The notes: generated from the sequence alone by a model not told the origin. A stretch of DNA of 9,615 nt from Candidatus Hydrogenedentota bacterium (GCA_023384315.1 JAHDWY010000114.1:1-9615); one strand, 5' to 3'; positions 1-6,908 are shown, numbered from the stretch's first letter. Numbers and translations: made by a program.

Positions 1-111
1 TGCGTGGCCGCCGGAGCGGGCACGATATCCTGCGGCCGTCCCATCCCCCGAGGGAGACCGCAGAAGCCAGTATACACCATGCCGTGCCCGCTCGATCGCG
101 AAACCCGCGCG
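1..111. other. Left-edge non-coding stretch with a -10-like box
   Basis: No gene can be supported here. On the minus strand a TATACT hexamer lies at 69-74, facing leftward out of the window, but no good -35 is seen 16-18 bp upstream of it. It could be the -10 of a gene beyond the left edge. An ATG on the minus strand at 42-44 stays open to the window edge for only 14 codons and has no ribosome binding site at a normal distance, so it is not called. Confidence 0.3.
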
Positions 112-546
112 CTACGAGCCGTGCTTCTGTTCGATCTCCGCGCGCAGGCGATCTTCCTGCTCCCGAAGTTCCGGGGTGAATTCCTCGCCGAAGTCCTCCG
201 CCTCAAAGACCGGGCGGATTTCGAGCACGCCTTCTTCATTTGGCATGGGGTTCGGACAGCGCTTTGCCCACTCGAGGGCTTCGTCCATGGAATTCACCTT
301 CCAAAGCCAGAATCCCGCGATGAGTTCCTTAGTTTCCGCGAAGGGGCCGTCGATGACCGTCTTCTTGCCGCCGGAGAATTGCACGCGTTTGCCCTTGCTG
401 CTGGGGTGGAGCCCCTCGCCGGCTTGCATGATGCCCGCTTTGACCAGTTCCTCATTGAACTTACCCATATCGGTGAGCAGTTGCTCGCTGGGCATGATTC
501 CTTCCTCGGAGTTCTTCGTCGCCTTCACAATCACCATAACGCGCAT
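112..546 (-). CDS. YCII-related (DGPF domain) protein
   Basis: A 144-residue soluble protein of the YCII/DGPF family (dimeric alpha-beta barrel fold). Seen: an N-terminal beta strand MRVMVIVKAT, the signature DGPF at residues 66-69 followed by AETKELIAGFWLW, and a later EIRPVFEAEDFG segment that I recall from close relatives. An acidic, Glu/Arg-rich tail starts near residue 120. The ATG at 546 is chosen because it starts exactly at the conserved strand and has AAGGAG (555-560, read on the minus strand) 8 nt upstream. The same frame stays open to 819, but that extension looks non-coding. YCII proteins are often encoded beside ECF sigma factors and have no settled enzymatic role. No sigma factor lies in this window, though one could lie outside. 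No signal peptide or membrane helix is visible. Family assignment is firm; function is unknown. Confidence 0.93.
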   Translation of the reverse strand: MRVMVIVKATKNSEEGIMPSEQLLTDMGKFNEELVKAGIMQAGEGLHPSSKGKRVQFSGGKKTVIDGPFAETKELIAGFWLWKVNSMDEALEWAKRCPNPMPNEEGVLEIRPVFEAEDFGEEFTPELREQEDRLRAEIEQKHGS

Positions 547-563
547 TTGTCGCACTCCTTTCG

Positions 564-577
564 GGTGGTGAACCACC
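564..577. promoter_or_regulatory. Short near-palindrome upstream of the YCII ribosome binding site
   Basis: GGTGGT, two bases, then ACCACC. The arms are perfectly complementary and end 4 bases from the AAGGAG at 555-560. It could be an operator half-site pair or a leader hairpin with a loop too tight to be stable. It may equally be chance in GC-rich DNA. Confidence 0.25.
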
Positions 578-669
578 GGCCGGGGATGGCCGATGGTGCC
601 TTGCATCTGCATTACGACGCACGGGCGTTCGGGCAAAGGACAAGTCCCGATGCCAGTCCTGCGCCTGCA

Positions 670-675
670 ATTATA
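670..675 (-). promoter_or_regulatory. Candidate -10 box (TATAAT) for the YCII gene
   Basis: A perfect TATAAT lies on the minus strand in a locally AT-rich patch of GC-rich DNA, about 120 nt upstream of the YCII start. The matching -35 position (693-698, GTCTCC) is weak, so this is only a partial promoter match. If used, the leader would be around 118 nt and would contain the 564-577 palindrome. Confidence 0.3.
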
Positions 676-853
676 CGAATTCTCCGCGTGCCGGAGACGG
701 CGGCGGTCCGACCGTCTTCTGTCGTCACTACGTGGAAAACTCGGATCTGGACATAAAGACTGCCAATACGGTTGAATAGATGTGGGGTCATGGTGAACCT
801 GTTGTACCGAAGCCGGCAACCGCGACCGGGATTACCCGCAGTAGGACTTCGGC

Positions 854-1297
854 ATGGGCGAAGAACCGTACCCCTACAATCAGCCGCCGTGGCGGCGTTC
901 GCATGAGGCCACGTCGCCCGATGGAAGATGGCGGGCGACACTTAATGGCGCAGTCGAGATTTTTATGTCTGGGCCCACAAAGGGGGCCCTCCGCATCCAT
1001 GGACTCTTCGATATCCCCGATTGCGGACCGGATTTCCTGTGGTCCGACGATTCCCGGTATCTGGCGGTGCCCCAGTGGCATTACCGGTTCCGGCCCCGGG
1101 CGCGGATCGTAATCGTCGACACGCGGGAAAAGAAGATCTACGCGTCGCGAACGCGATACAAGATCGCGCAATTGGAGGCCTTTGCCAACGGCGTGCTGAC
1201 GGGCGTCGAATCGCCGGTGGACCAGCCGCGCGCGTTTGCCATCTTTCTGGCAGACGTACCGGGGGCATTTGAGTACATCGACCCCGAGACCATGTGA
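854..1297 (+). CDS. Small orphan protein with WD40/TolB-like strand motifs
   Basis: A 147-residue protein without signal peptide or membrane helix, so probably cytoplasmic. It carries two beta-propeller-style motifs, SPDGRW (residues 21-26) and WSDDSRYLAVPQW (63-75), followed by a strand RIVIVDT (84-90). These look like blade strands of TolB/WD40 repeats, but two to three blades' worth of sequence is too short for a closed propeller. I recall similar unnamed proteins in scattered bacteria carrying the same SPDGR and WSDDSRYLAVP landmarks, so this looks like a stand-alone family rather than a fragment. AGGA at 843-846 sits 7 nt before the ATG. Its stop is 47 bp before the next gene, so the two may be co-transcribed. 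No function can be given. Confidence 0.8.
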   Translation: MGEEPYPYNQPPWRRSHEATSPDGRWRATLNGAVEIFMSGPTKGALRIHGLFDIPDCGPDFLWSDDSRYLAVPQWHYRFRPRARIVIVDTREKKIYASRTRYKIAQLEAFANGVLTGVESPVDQPRAFAIFLADVPGAFEYIDPETM

Positions 1298-1330
1298 TAG
1301 TTCCCGCAGTCAGCCAATGTCCACCTTCAA

Positions 1331-1337
1331 AAGGAGG
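1331..1337 (+). promoter_or_regulatory. Strong ribosome binding site fixing the start at 1345
   Basis: AAGGAGG is followed by 7 nt and the ATG at 1345. It decides against an in-frame upstream ATG at 1294, which would overlap the previous gene's stop codon and add 17 residues lacking the conserved start. Confidence 0.8.
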
Positions 1338-1344
1338 TTTTCTC

Positions 1345-1587
1345 ATGACGCTCGAGACAATCCGTGGAATGCTGGGCTGGTGCATTGTGATGGACGTCGT
1401 CATCCTGTGGATTTGGCTCCTTTTCTTTCTCTTCGCCCACGAAATGATGTACCGGTGGCACGTCCGGTGGTTCAAGATGTCCGTCGAAACCTTCGACGCG
1501 ATCCACTACAGCGGAATGGCCGCCCTGAAGATCGGCATGATCGTGTTGCACCTCGTTCCCTACCTGGCGCTGCGAATCGCCGGGTAG
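1345..1587 (+). CDS. Small two-helix membrane protein, DUF6868-like
   Basis: An 80-residue inner-membrane protein. Seen: MTLETIRGMLGWC at the N-terminus, a first hydrophobic helix at about residues 9-31, a charged connector with YRWHVRWFKMSVETFDAIHYSGM (about 36-58), and a second helix at about 58-78 ending LVPYLALRIAG. The pattern LGWC...HE..YR.H.RWFK.S...FD.IHY.GM...K...L.LVPYLALR matches what I recall of DUF6868, a small uncharacterised family in marine and environmental bacteria. I could not search to confirm this. The start is set by an excellent AAGGAGG. It lies 47 bp downstream of the 854 gene and converges on glnE, with a palindromic repeat between them. Function unknown. Confidence 0.85.
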   Translation: MTLETIRGMLGWCIVMDVVILWIWLLFFLFAHEMMYRWHVRWFKMSVETFDAIHYSGMAALKIGMIVLHLVPYLALRIAG

Positions 1588-1591
1588 GCGC

Positions 1592-1674
1592 AAGGAGCAC
1601 GGGCGTCCCGCCCGTGTACCTATCATGGGCATTCTGCCCATGGCCTCTTCACAGGCGGGACGCCCATGCTCCTT
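1592..1674. repeat. REP-like element: three 19-bp palindromic units at a 26-bp period
   Basis: Three units start at 1598, 1624 and 1650: CACGGGCGTCCCGCCCGTG, CATGGGCATTCTGCCCATG and CACAGGCGGGACGCCCATG. The third is the inverted form of the first. Each is a 7-bp inverted repeat around 5 central bases, and 7-nt spacers (TACCTAT, GCCTCTT) separate them. AAGGAG (1592-1597) and CTCCTT (1669-1674) flank the block. The outermost 21 bases on each side (1592-1612 and 1654-1674) are inverted complements at 20 of 21 positions, so one long stem and three local hairpins are alternative folds. It fills the gap between the convergent DUF6868-like gene and glnE and could act as a two-way terminator. Its architecture resembles REP/BIME-type dispersed repeats. 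GGCGGGACGCCC-type repeats are, from recall, frequent in PVC-like genomes. Confidence 0.8.
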
Positions 1675-1702
1675 GGGGAAGAACGACACCGCACGATAAG
1701 CG

Positions 1703-4681
1703 TTAGTCTGGCCGCACCTCTTCCAACACTCTTACGTAAAACTCATGCACCTGCTGTTTGCGTTCGCGGACCAACTCCGTGAGGTCGCCCTCGATTCCGA
1801 GGCGGCGGGCGAGGCGGGTGATGGCTTCCGGGTCTTCGGGAAGGGTGCTGGTGGCGCGGCCGTGCATGATGCGGAGGCGGTTTTCGATCCGGCGGAACCA
1901 GAGGTAGGTGTCGTGGAGCATGCGGCTGGTATCTTGGGAGAGTACTTCGAGTTTTTGGAGCAGGCTGAGCGCGCCGAGGACATCGCCGCGTTTCAGGTCG
2001 GGGTGTTTGGCGGCGTGCTGCAATTGGAGCAGGCGCACGGCGAACTCGAGTTCGGCGATGCCGCCTTCGTCTTTCTTCAAGTTTCGCGCGTTGGACGCCG
2101 CCACGATCTTCTGGCGGATGTCTTCGATGTTGGCGATATTCTCCGTAGTCAATTCAAGGGTGAAAGCGAGTTCGCGCGCGCGCCGGCCCATTACTGATCC
2201 GAACTCGTGGTCGCCGGCGACCGCGCGGGCTTTGACCAGCGCGAGCCGTTCCCATGGCTGGGCCTCGGTTGTGTAGTACTCGACGAGGCGCGCGTCGCTC
2301 ACGACAAGGCTGCCCTTCTTGCCGTCGGGACGGAGGCGCGCGTCGATTTCGTAGAGCTGCCCGTAGCGCGTCGGTTCCTTGAGTGTCCGCATGACGTGGG
2401 ACGCGATGGCGGTGAAGTACTCCACCGGCGACATGCCGGTGTCGATGGTCGCGCCGCTCTCATACACAAACACCAGGTCCAGGTCGCTGCCGTAGCCAAT
2501 CTCGCGGCCGCCCATCTTGCCGAGCCCGAGCACGGCGAAGGCGCCGGTGGTTTCGCCGTAGCGTTCGACAACTTTCTTCTTTGCGTTCTCCAGCGCGAAG
2601 GCGAGGCAAACTTCTGCGAGCAGTGTCAGCTCTTCGCCAATGGTGATGATGCCCGCATCCAGAATGAGATCGCGCATGCCGATGCGCAGCGTCTCCCCCG
2701 CATGCAGCCGGTACGGCGCAGCCTCGCTCTCGTACGCGCCGGACAGGGCCGCCAGTTGTTCTTCCAAATCTTCGCGTGACGACGGGTGCGCCAGCGCGCC
2801 GGGGCGGCCAAACGTATCGAAAAGCCCCGGATCGCGAATGAGTAGTCCCGAGAGGAACTCGCTGTTCTCGACGAGCTTGACGAGATACTCGCAGAGATGA
2901 GGACTCCACTTGAGGATATCGTAGATGGCGCCGGGCGCGCGGAGGTTGGAGAGGATCTGGCCCATCCGCAGAAGCGTCGCATCGGGGTCGGCGCTTTTCG
3001 ATAAGGCTTGCAACAGGATTGGCGCGACCTCGGCAAATTGCTGTCGTACACGAAGCGAATGGGGACGTTCGCGCGTGCCCATGGAAAGTGCGATCAGTTC
3101 GTCGCGCGCGCGTTGTACGTCGCTGAAACCAAGCGGACGCAATCCGTCTAACCCGGCCTCGCCGGTGGAATGGGGATTGAGCAGGTCGGCAACCCAGAGG
3201 TTGCCGGAGCCTTCCGTGGCGAGAAACTGATCGAGAATTTTGCGCGTGGCGGTGGCGCGGTCCTGGTAGTCCGTCATAAATGCCGCGCCCGAATCGTAGC
3301 CGAGCAGCGCAGCGAAGGCGTCGAGCTGTTCCGGGTCCTTGGGCAAGGCATGCCGTTGTTGGCTGCCTTCGATCTGCAAGCGGTGCTCCACCTGGCGCAT
3401 GAAGGTGTAGTTGCTGGCGAGCGTTGTCGCGTCGAGCGGTTTCAACAGATTGTGCTGGCCCAATACCTTGATGGCGTGGAGCGTCGTACCGGTGCGGAGT
3501 TCCTCGATGCGGCCGCCGTTGAGCAGTTGGAGCAATTGCACGGTAAACTCGACGTCGCGAATGCCGCCGCGTCCAAGTTTCACCTCCGTATCGGTCTCGC
3601 CCCGCCCTGCGACTTGCGCTTCCATCTGGTATTTCACATTGCGGATGTCTTCGAGCGTCTCATCGTCGAAGTAGCGTGGAAAGACAAAAGGCCGGGTGCG
3701 ATCGATGAACTGGTGGCCCAGTTCGAGGTCCCCCGCGCAGGGCCGCGTCTTGATCAAGGCTTGCCGTTCCCAGGCCTGGCCCTCGCTTTCGTAGTAGTAG
3801 ACGGCGCTGTCGATGTCCACCGCGAGCGGCCCCATGCGCCCGTGAGGACGCAGCCGCATGTCCACGCGGAATACCGCTCCCTCGGCGGTGACTTCGGAGA
3901 GGGCTTTGATGATGCGTTCCCCGAGCTTGTGAAAATACTCCGAGTTGCTCGCTGTACCGGAACTGCCGCCGGACGTGGTGCCTTCGCGCGTATAGAGGAA
4001 CACGAGGTCGATATCGGAACTAAAGTTCAGTTCGCATCCGCCGAGTTTGCCCATGCCGAGCACGACGAAGCCCGATTCCGTTTCGCCATCCGGACAGAGC
4101 GGCCGGCCGAAACGGGGTTCGAGGTCGCGCCGCGCACTTTGATACGCTGCTTCGAGCGTCGCGTCCGCGAGGTTCGACAAGTCTTGCGTGAGGGTCGTGA
4201 GCGAAACATGCGCGAAGATGTCGCGCGAGGCGATCCGCAGGATCTCGCGGCGCTTGAAGCGCCGGAGCGCCTGGCACCGCGCTTCGAAAGTGGCGAAGTT
4301 CTCCTGGACCCGCAGCAGTTCGCGGATCATGTCTTCCCGCGGCCGCGCGTGCTCGAGGTCCGCTTCTTCCCACAGCCACGACATGTACTCAGGATTCCGG
4401 CAGATAATGTCGGTAAGGTAATGGCTTTGCGCGAGGATGGTAAGTAGCAACCGTGCATAGCGCAGCGTGGCATCCATGAGATCCACTTCGGCGCGCGGTG
4501 TAAGGGTAACGTCCAGGTATCGCTCCAGCCGGATCAGGGCCGTCGCGGGATCGCCGCATTCGTCCAATGCCGCGGCAAGGTGCATCGCCAACCGCGGATG
4601 ATCGTCGCGAATGATCCGGTCCAGAAAGGCCGCCGCGCGATCGGGATCGTCGAATGTGAAGTGTTCAAACTCTGATTTCAT
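1703..4681 (-). CDS. glnE: Bifunctional glutamine synthetase adenylyltransferase/adenylyl-removing enzyme
   Basis: A 992-residue GlnE, which transfers AMP to and removes AMP from a tyrosine of glutamine synthetase and so tunes nitrogen assimilation, usually under PII control. Two nucleotidyltransferase domains are present. The N-terminal adenylyl-removase half has GMGKLGG (209-215) and SSDIDL (221-226, metal ligands D223/D225), then VDMRLRPHG (about 273-281) and LGRGGIRDVEF (369-379). The C-terminal adenylyltransferase half has GLGKMGG (719-725), GSDLDL (731-736, D733/D735) and IDARLRPDG (779-787). Both catalytic centres look intact. The matching C-terminal segment KKDEGGIAELEF (869-880) departs from the usual K-x-G-x-GG pattern. 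It is slightly longer than the E. coli enzyme (about 946). The ATG at 4681 has AGGAAG just upstream (4684-4689). An in-frame ATG at 4801 would overlap the kinase gene and adds low-quality sequence. It sits 55 bp downstream of the glycerate kinase gene on the same strand and is probably co-transcribed. Confidence 0.97.
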   Translation of the reverse strand: MKSEFEHFTFDDPDRAAAFLDRIIRDDHPRLAMHLAAALDECGDPATALIRLERYLDVTLTPRAEVDLMDATLRYARLLLTILAQSHYLTDIICRNPEYMSWLWEEADLEHARPREDMIRELLRVQENFATFEARCQALRRFKRREILRIASRDIFAHVSLTTLTQDLSNLADATLEAAYQSARRDLEPRFGRPLCPDGETESGFVVLGMGKLGGCELNFSSDIDLVFLYTREGTTSGGSSGTASNSEYFHKLGERIIKALSEVTAEGAVFRVDMRLRPHGRMGPLAVDIDSAVYYYESEGQAWERQALIKTRPCAGDLELGHQFIDRTRPFVFPRYFDDETLEDIRNVKYQMEAQVAGRGETDTEVKLGRGGIRDVEFTVQLLQLLNGGRIEELRTGTTLHAIKVLGQHNLLKPLDATTLASNYTFMRQVEHRLQIEGSQQRHALPKDPEQLDAFAALLGYDSGAAFMTDYQDRATATRKILDQFLATEGSGNLWVADLLNPHSTGEAGLDGLRPLGFSDVQRARDELIALSMGTRERPHSLRVRQQFAEVAPILLQALSKSADPDATLLRMGQILSNLRAPGAIYDILKWSPHLCEYLVKLVENSEFLSGLLIRDPGLFDTFGRPGALAHPSSREDLEEQLAALSGAYESEAAPYRLHAGETLRIGMRDLILDAGIITIGEELTLLAEVCLAFALENAKKKVVERYGETTGAFAVLGLGKMGGREIGYGSDLDLVFVYESGATIDTGMSPVEYFTAIASHVMRTLKEPTRYGQLYEIDARLRPDGKKGSLVVSDARLVEYYTTEAQPWERLALVKARAVAGDHEFGSVMGRRARELAFTLELTTENIANIEDIRQKIVAASNARNLKKDEGGIAELEFAVRLLQLQHAAKHPDLKRGDVLGALSLLQKLEVLSQDTSRMLHDTYLWFRRIENRLRIMHGRATSTLPEDPEAITRLARRLGIEGDLTELVRERKQQVHEFYVRVLEEVRPD

Positions 4682-4736
4682 GACTTCCTGCAACTCAACG
4701 TGTCGAACGGACGCATTCGGCGATTGGGCCGCAGGT

Positions 4737-5864
4737 TCACGGCCGGAACGTCCGGCCGATTCGTTCGCCTGCCTCGGCCAACAAGGCCGCCGCGTTCGCA
4801 ATCGCGTACTCCGGAGTAACGAATTCGCCGGTCAGGGAATGGACCGCTTCGATTCCCGCGGAGTGCACGGCCTCACAGCCATCGCCGAGTATGCCCGCCA
4901 CGGCGATGACCCGTACGCCGGCCTTCTGTGCAATCGTCGCCACGCCGACGGGAGTCTTGCCGTGGATGGATTGTCCGTCGAGTTTGCCTTCCCCTGTGAC
5001 GACGAAATCGGCTCCTTCGAGCCGCTCCGCCAGGCGGCATGCAGCGGCAACCAGGTCCACGCCGGGGCGAAGGCTACCACGAGCGAACGCGACAAGGCCA
5101 GCGCCCAACCCGCCCGCAGCCCCCGCGCCAGGCAACTCGGCGATCTCGATACCCAACTGGTCGCGTACGACGTGGGCGAAATGACGCAGCGCCTCGTCCA
5201 GTTCCTCTGCGTCGCGTGGACTCGCACCCTTCTGAGGTCCGTAGACGAAAGACGCGCCGTTGGGACCACAGAGCGGATTGGAAACGTCGCAGGCTACCTG
5301 AACTGTGCAATGGTCAATGGCTGGGAACCGAATCGACGTGTCGATTCGCGCGAGATCGGCGAGCGCAGCCCCACCCCGAGGCAACGGATTACCGGAGGCA
5401 TCCAGGAATCGGTACCCCAAGGCTTCCGCCATGCCCGCGCCGCCGTCGTTCGTGGCGCTGCCGCCGATCCCGATGATGATGCGCGTCGCGCCGCCATTCA
5501 TCGCGGCCCGGAGCAGTTCGCCGGTACCGTAGGTGGTCGCGATACGCGGGTCTCTGCGCTCCTTTGGAACCAGCGCAAGTCCTGAAGCCGACGCCATCTC
5601 GATGACCGCCGTTGTGCCGTCGCCCAGCACGCCGTAAACCGCGTCAACGGGATCGCCGAGCGGTCCGGTAACGGTGAGCGGAACTGTAGAGCCGCCGGTC
5701 GCCGCGACCAGAGCATCCACCGTGCCCTCCCCACCGTCGGCCATGGGCACGAGTTCCAACTCCGCGTCAGGTAGCGCGCGCCGCAGCCCGGAGGCCAACG
5801 CTTCCGAAACTTCAAGGGCGGAAAGGCACTCCTTGAACGAATCCGGGGCAATCACGATGCGCAT
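4737..5864 (-). CDS. garK: Glycerate 2-kinase (GarK/GlxK family)
   Basis: A 375-residue cytoplasmic kinase of the GarK/GlxK type I family, which phosphorylates D-glycerate to 2-phosphoglycerate with ATP and links glyoxylate/glycerate metabolism to glycolysis. Length is typical for the family. Motifs in order: APDSFKECLSA (6-16), PMADGGEGT (40-48), GIGGSATNDGGAGMAEALGY (132-151), CDVSNPLCGPNGAS (192-205), YGPQKGA (208-214), PGAGAAGGLGAG (245-256) and GEGKLDGQSIHGKTPVGVA (291-309). All family landmarks are intact. The ATG at 5864 starts exactly at the conserved MRIVIAPDSFK with a GAGAG-type ribosome binding site 7 nt upstream. The frame is open far upstream (to 6371), but that part is antisense to the next gene. 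The family is certain; whether garK or glxK is the better symbol cannot be told from sequence alone. Confidence 0.96.
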   Translation of the reverse strand: MRIVIAPDSFKECLSALEVSEALASGLRRALPDAELELVPMADGGEGTVDALVAATGGSTVPLTVTGPLGDPVDAVYGVLGDGTTAVIEMASASGLALVPKERRDPRIATTYGTGELLRAAMNGGATRIIIGIGGSATNDGGAGMAEALGYRFLDASGNPLPRGGAALADLARIDTSIRFPAIDHCTVQVACDVSNPLCGPNGASFVYGPQKGASPRDAEELDEALRHFAHVVRDQLGIEIAELPGAGAAGGLGAGLVAFARGSLRPGVDLVAAACRLAERLEGADFVVTGEGKLDGQSIHGKTPVGVATIAQKAGVRVIAVAGILGDGCEAVHSAGIEAVHSLTGEFVTPEYAIANAAALLAEAGERIGRTFRP

Positions 5865-5966
5865 GAAGGAACTCTCTTTTGATTGAGACTGAGCAACACA
5901 GCCGTTTCCTATCTGGTTGCTGGCTCCCAGTATACCCCTTCCATCTGCCGCGGGTCGTTCCCTCAG

Positions 5967-5996
5967 TTGACATCCCATTACGACGTTCTCAAGAAT
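5967..5996 (+). promoter_or_regulatory. Candidate sigma70-type promoter of the metallophosphoesterase gene
   Basis: A perfect TTGACA (5967-5972), an 18-bp spacer and AAGAAT (5991-5996, 4 of 6 matches) lie about 44 nt before the ATG at 6040. Position and orientation are right. It is a pattern match only. Confidence 0.45.
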
Positions 5997-6024
5997 GAAC
6001 TTCTGGTCATCTTGGGTCCACGAC

Positions 6025-6031
6025 AAGGAGG
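6025..6031 (+). promoter_or_regulatory. Ribosome binding site fixing the phosphoesterase start
   Basis: AAGGAGG is followed by an 8-nt spacer and ATG at 6040. It lies downstream of the alternative ATG at 5995 and so decides in favour of the shorter protein carrying the Tat signal. Confidence 0.8.
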
Positions 6032-6039
6032 CGGGTGCT

Positions 6040-6855
6040 ATGCGATTCACGCGCAGACAGTTCATCGGGTTGATCGGTGCCGCGGGGCTGTCCGGCTGCG
6101 CGCGGGTGGGGCTAGACAAGGTCGCCGACATGGATGTCATGCCCGGCGGACCCGGGCGATTCACCTTTGCAGCCATTGGAGACCTGCATGTGCTGGACGC
6201 GCGCAGTACGGGCATCGTGAACCAGGCCGTCGATGCCATCAACGCGCGGGACGACGTGCGGTTCACTATTGTGCTTGGCGACCTCGCGACGGATGGCGAG
6301 TACGTGGAATTGAACCTCGCGCATACGTCCCTCGCGCGCTTCGAAAAACCCCACTTCCTTGTTCCCGGCAATCACGACGTGAACATGCGCGCGAAGAACA
6401 TCTACGGCAACTACACGAAACTGTTTGGTGACGCCAACTGGCGCGACGAGGAAGAAGGTTGGCTGTTCATGGGGATCGACTCCACCAACGAAGCCAAGAG
6501 CGACGTGGCGATCCGGCCCGATCAAATCGCGTGGATCGAGAAGCAGTTGAAGAAAACGAACACGAAACGGCCTATTGCGCTCATGACGCATCATCCGTTC
6601 AATCCGAATACGAAGTACCGCGTGCAGAATGCGGACGAAGTGCTCGCCATGTTCTCGGAGCACAACCTGAAACTCGTCGCCGCCGGGCACTTCCACGGCA
6701 ACCAGGAGGAAACCCGCGACGGCATCCTGTTCACGACGACGGCCTGCTGCTCCTCCACCCGCGACAACCACGATGGCACGTCAGCGAAGGGCTACCGGCT
6801 GTTCCAGGTGGACAAGGAAACGGTAACGACAGAGTTTGTCGCTGTAGTGGCATGA
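6040..6855 (+). CDS. Calcineurin-like metallophosphoesterase, predicted Tat-exported lipoprotein
   Basis: A 271-residue dinuclear-metal phosphoesterase of the calcineurin-like superfamily (class III/CpdA-like). The N-terminus TRRQFIGLIGAAGLSGC has a twin-arginine motif (R5-R6), a short hydrophobic stretch and a lipobox LSGC with C20. Export by Tat and lipid anchoring are therefore likely. Metal-binding motifs are complete: GDLH (47-50), GDLATDG (80-86), GNHD (110-113), THHP (183-186) and GHFH (216-219). The ATG at 6040 is chosen because AAGGAGG (6025-6031) lies 8 nt upstream and the signal starts there; an in-frame ATG at 5995 adds 15 residues that would disrupt the signal. The substrate is not evident. 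Relatives are often labelled cAMP phosphodiesterase, but an exported form argues against an intracellular nucleotide role. It is transcribed away from the kinase-glnE pair and converges on the next gene. Confidence 0.94.
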   Translation: MRFTRRQFIGLIGAAGLSGCARVGLDKVADMDVMPGGPGRFTFAAIGDLHVLDARSTGIVNQAVDAINARDDVRFTIVLGDLATDGEYVELNLAHTSLARFEKPHFLVPGNHDVNMRAKNIYGNYTKLFGDANWRDEEEGWLFMGIDSTNEAKSDVAIRPDQIAWIEKQLKKTNTKRPIALMTHHPFNPNTKYRVQNADEVLAMFSEHNLKLVAAGHFHGNQEETRDGILFTTTACCSSTRDNHDGTSAKGYRLFQVDKETVTTEFVAVVA

Positions 6856-6908
6856 CCTTTTTCGATGAAGGAGAGCATCGACGTTCCAGTTCTCCGAAAA
6901 ATGGGCCA

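Larger units (their letters stand above)
547..853. other. Divergent intergenic region between the YCII gene and the 854 gene
   Basis: About 300 bp without a supportable gene. It holds the ribosome binding site and leader of the YCII gene, a near-palindrome GGTGGT-GA-ACCACC at 564-577 directly upstream of that site, and a perfect TATAAT on the minus strand at 670-675. No promoter for the plus-strand gene at 854 is convincing. TTGAAT at 772-777 is a possible -35, but the hexamer 17 bp later (GAACCT) is poor. Overlapping open frames on both strands here have no ribosome binding site and no recognisable protein character. Confidence 0.6.
5865..6039. other. Divergent promoter region of kinase-glnE and the phosphoesterase
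   Basis: A 175-bp gap holding 5' signals for both directions. For the minus strand, TATACT (5929-5934) lies about 65 nt before the kinase start, but its -35 region (about 5953-5958, ACGACC) matches only 3 of 6 positions. For the plus strand a better promoter is listed separately. No palindrome or structured leader stands out. Confidence 0.4.

Noticed and set aside
90..119. Hairpin spanning the YCII stop codon (GCTCG 90-94 with CGAGC 115-119, inner CGCG pairs)
   Set aside because: The stem is interrupted by an internal loop and has no T-tract. It is likely chance in GC-rich sequence and is not called as a terminator.
4..756. A 250-codon plus-strand frame covering the YCII gene
   Set aside because: It is antisense to a well-supported YCII gene and lacks domain character and a ribosome binding site.
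1598..1668. Possible CRISPR-like mini-array (three similar units, equal spacers)
   Set aside because: Units are palindromic and one is inverted, spacers are only 7 nt, and there are no cas genes. A REP-like element fits much better.
3170..4447. A 425-codon open frame on the plus strand, entirely antisense to glnE
   Set aside because: Long antisense frames are expected in GC-rich genes with strong third-position bias. It has no ribosome binding site and no recognisable protein features, while glnE motifs are intact on the other strand.
4682..4801. N-terminal extension of GlnE starting at an ATG at 4801
   Set aside because: It would overlap the end of the kinase gene by about 65 bp, adds 40 Arg/Pro-rich residues unlike GlnE, and has a worse initiation context than the ATG at 4681.
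4611..5585. A 324-codon plus-strand frame across the glnE 5' end and the kinase
   Set aside because: Antisense to two confident genes, and it crosses the gap between them. Composition is that of a shadow frame.
5865..6371. Upstream extension of the glycerate kinase frame to 6371
   Set aside because: The conserved family N-terminus begins exactly at 5864, and the extension is antisense to the phosphoesterase gene.
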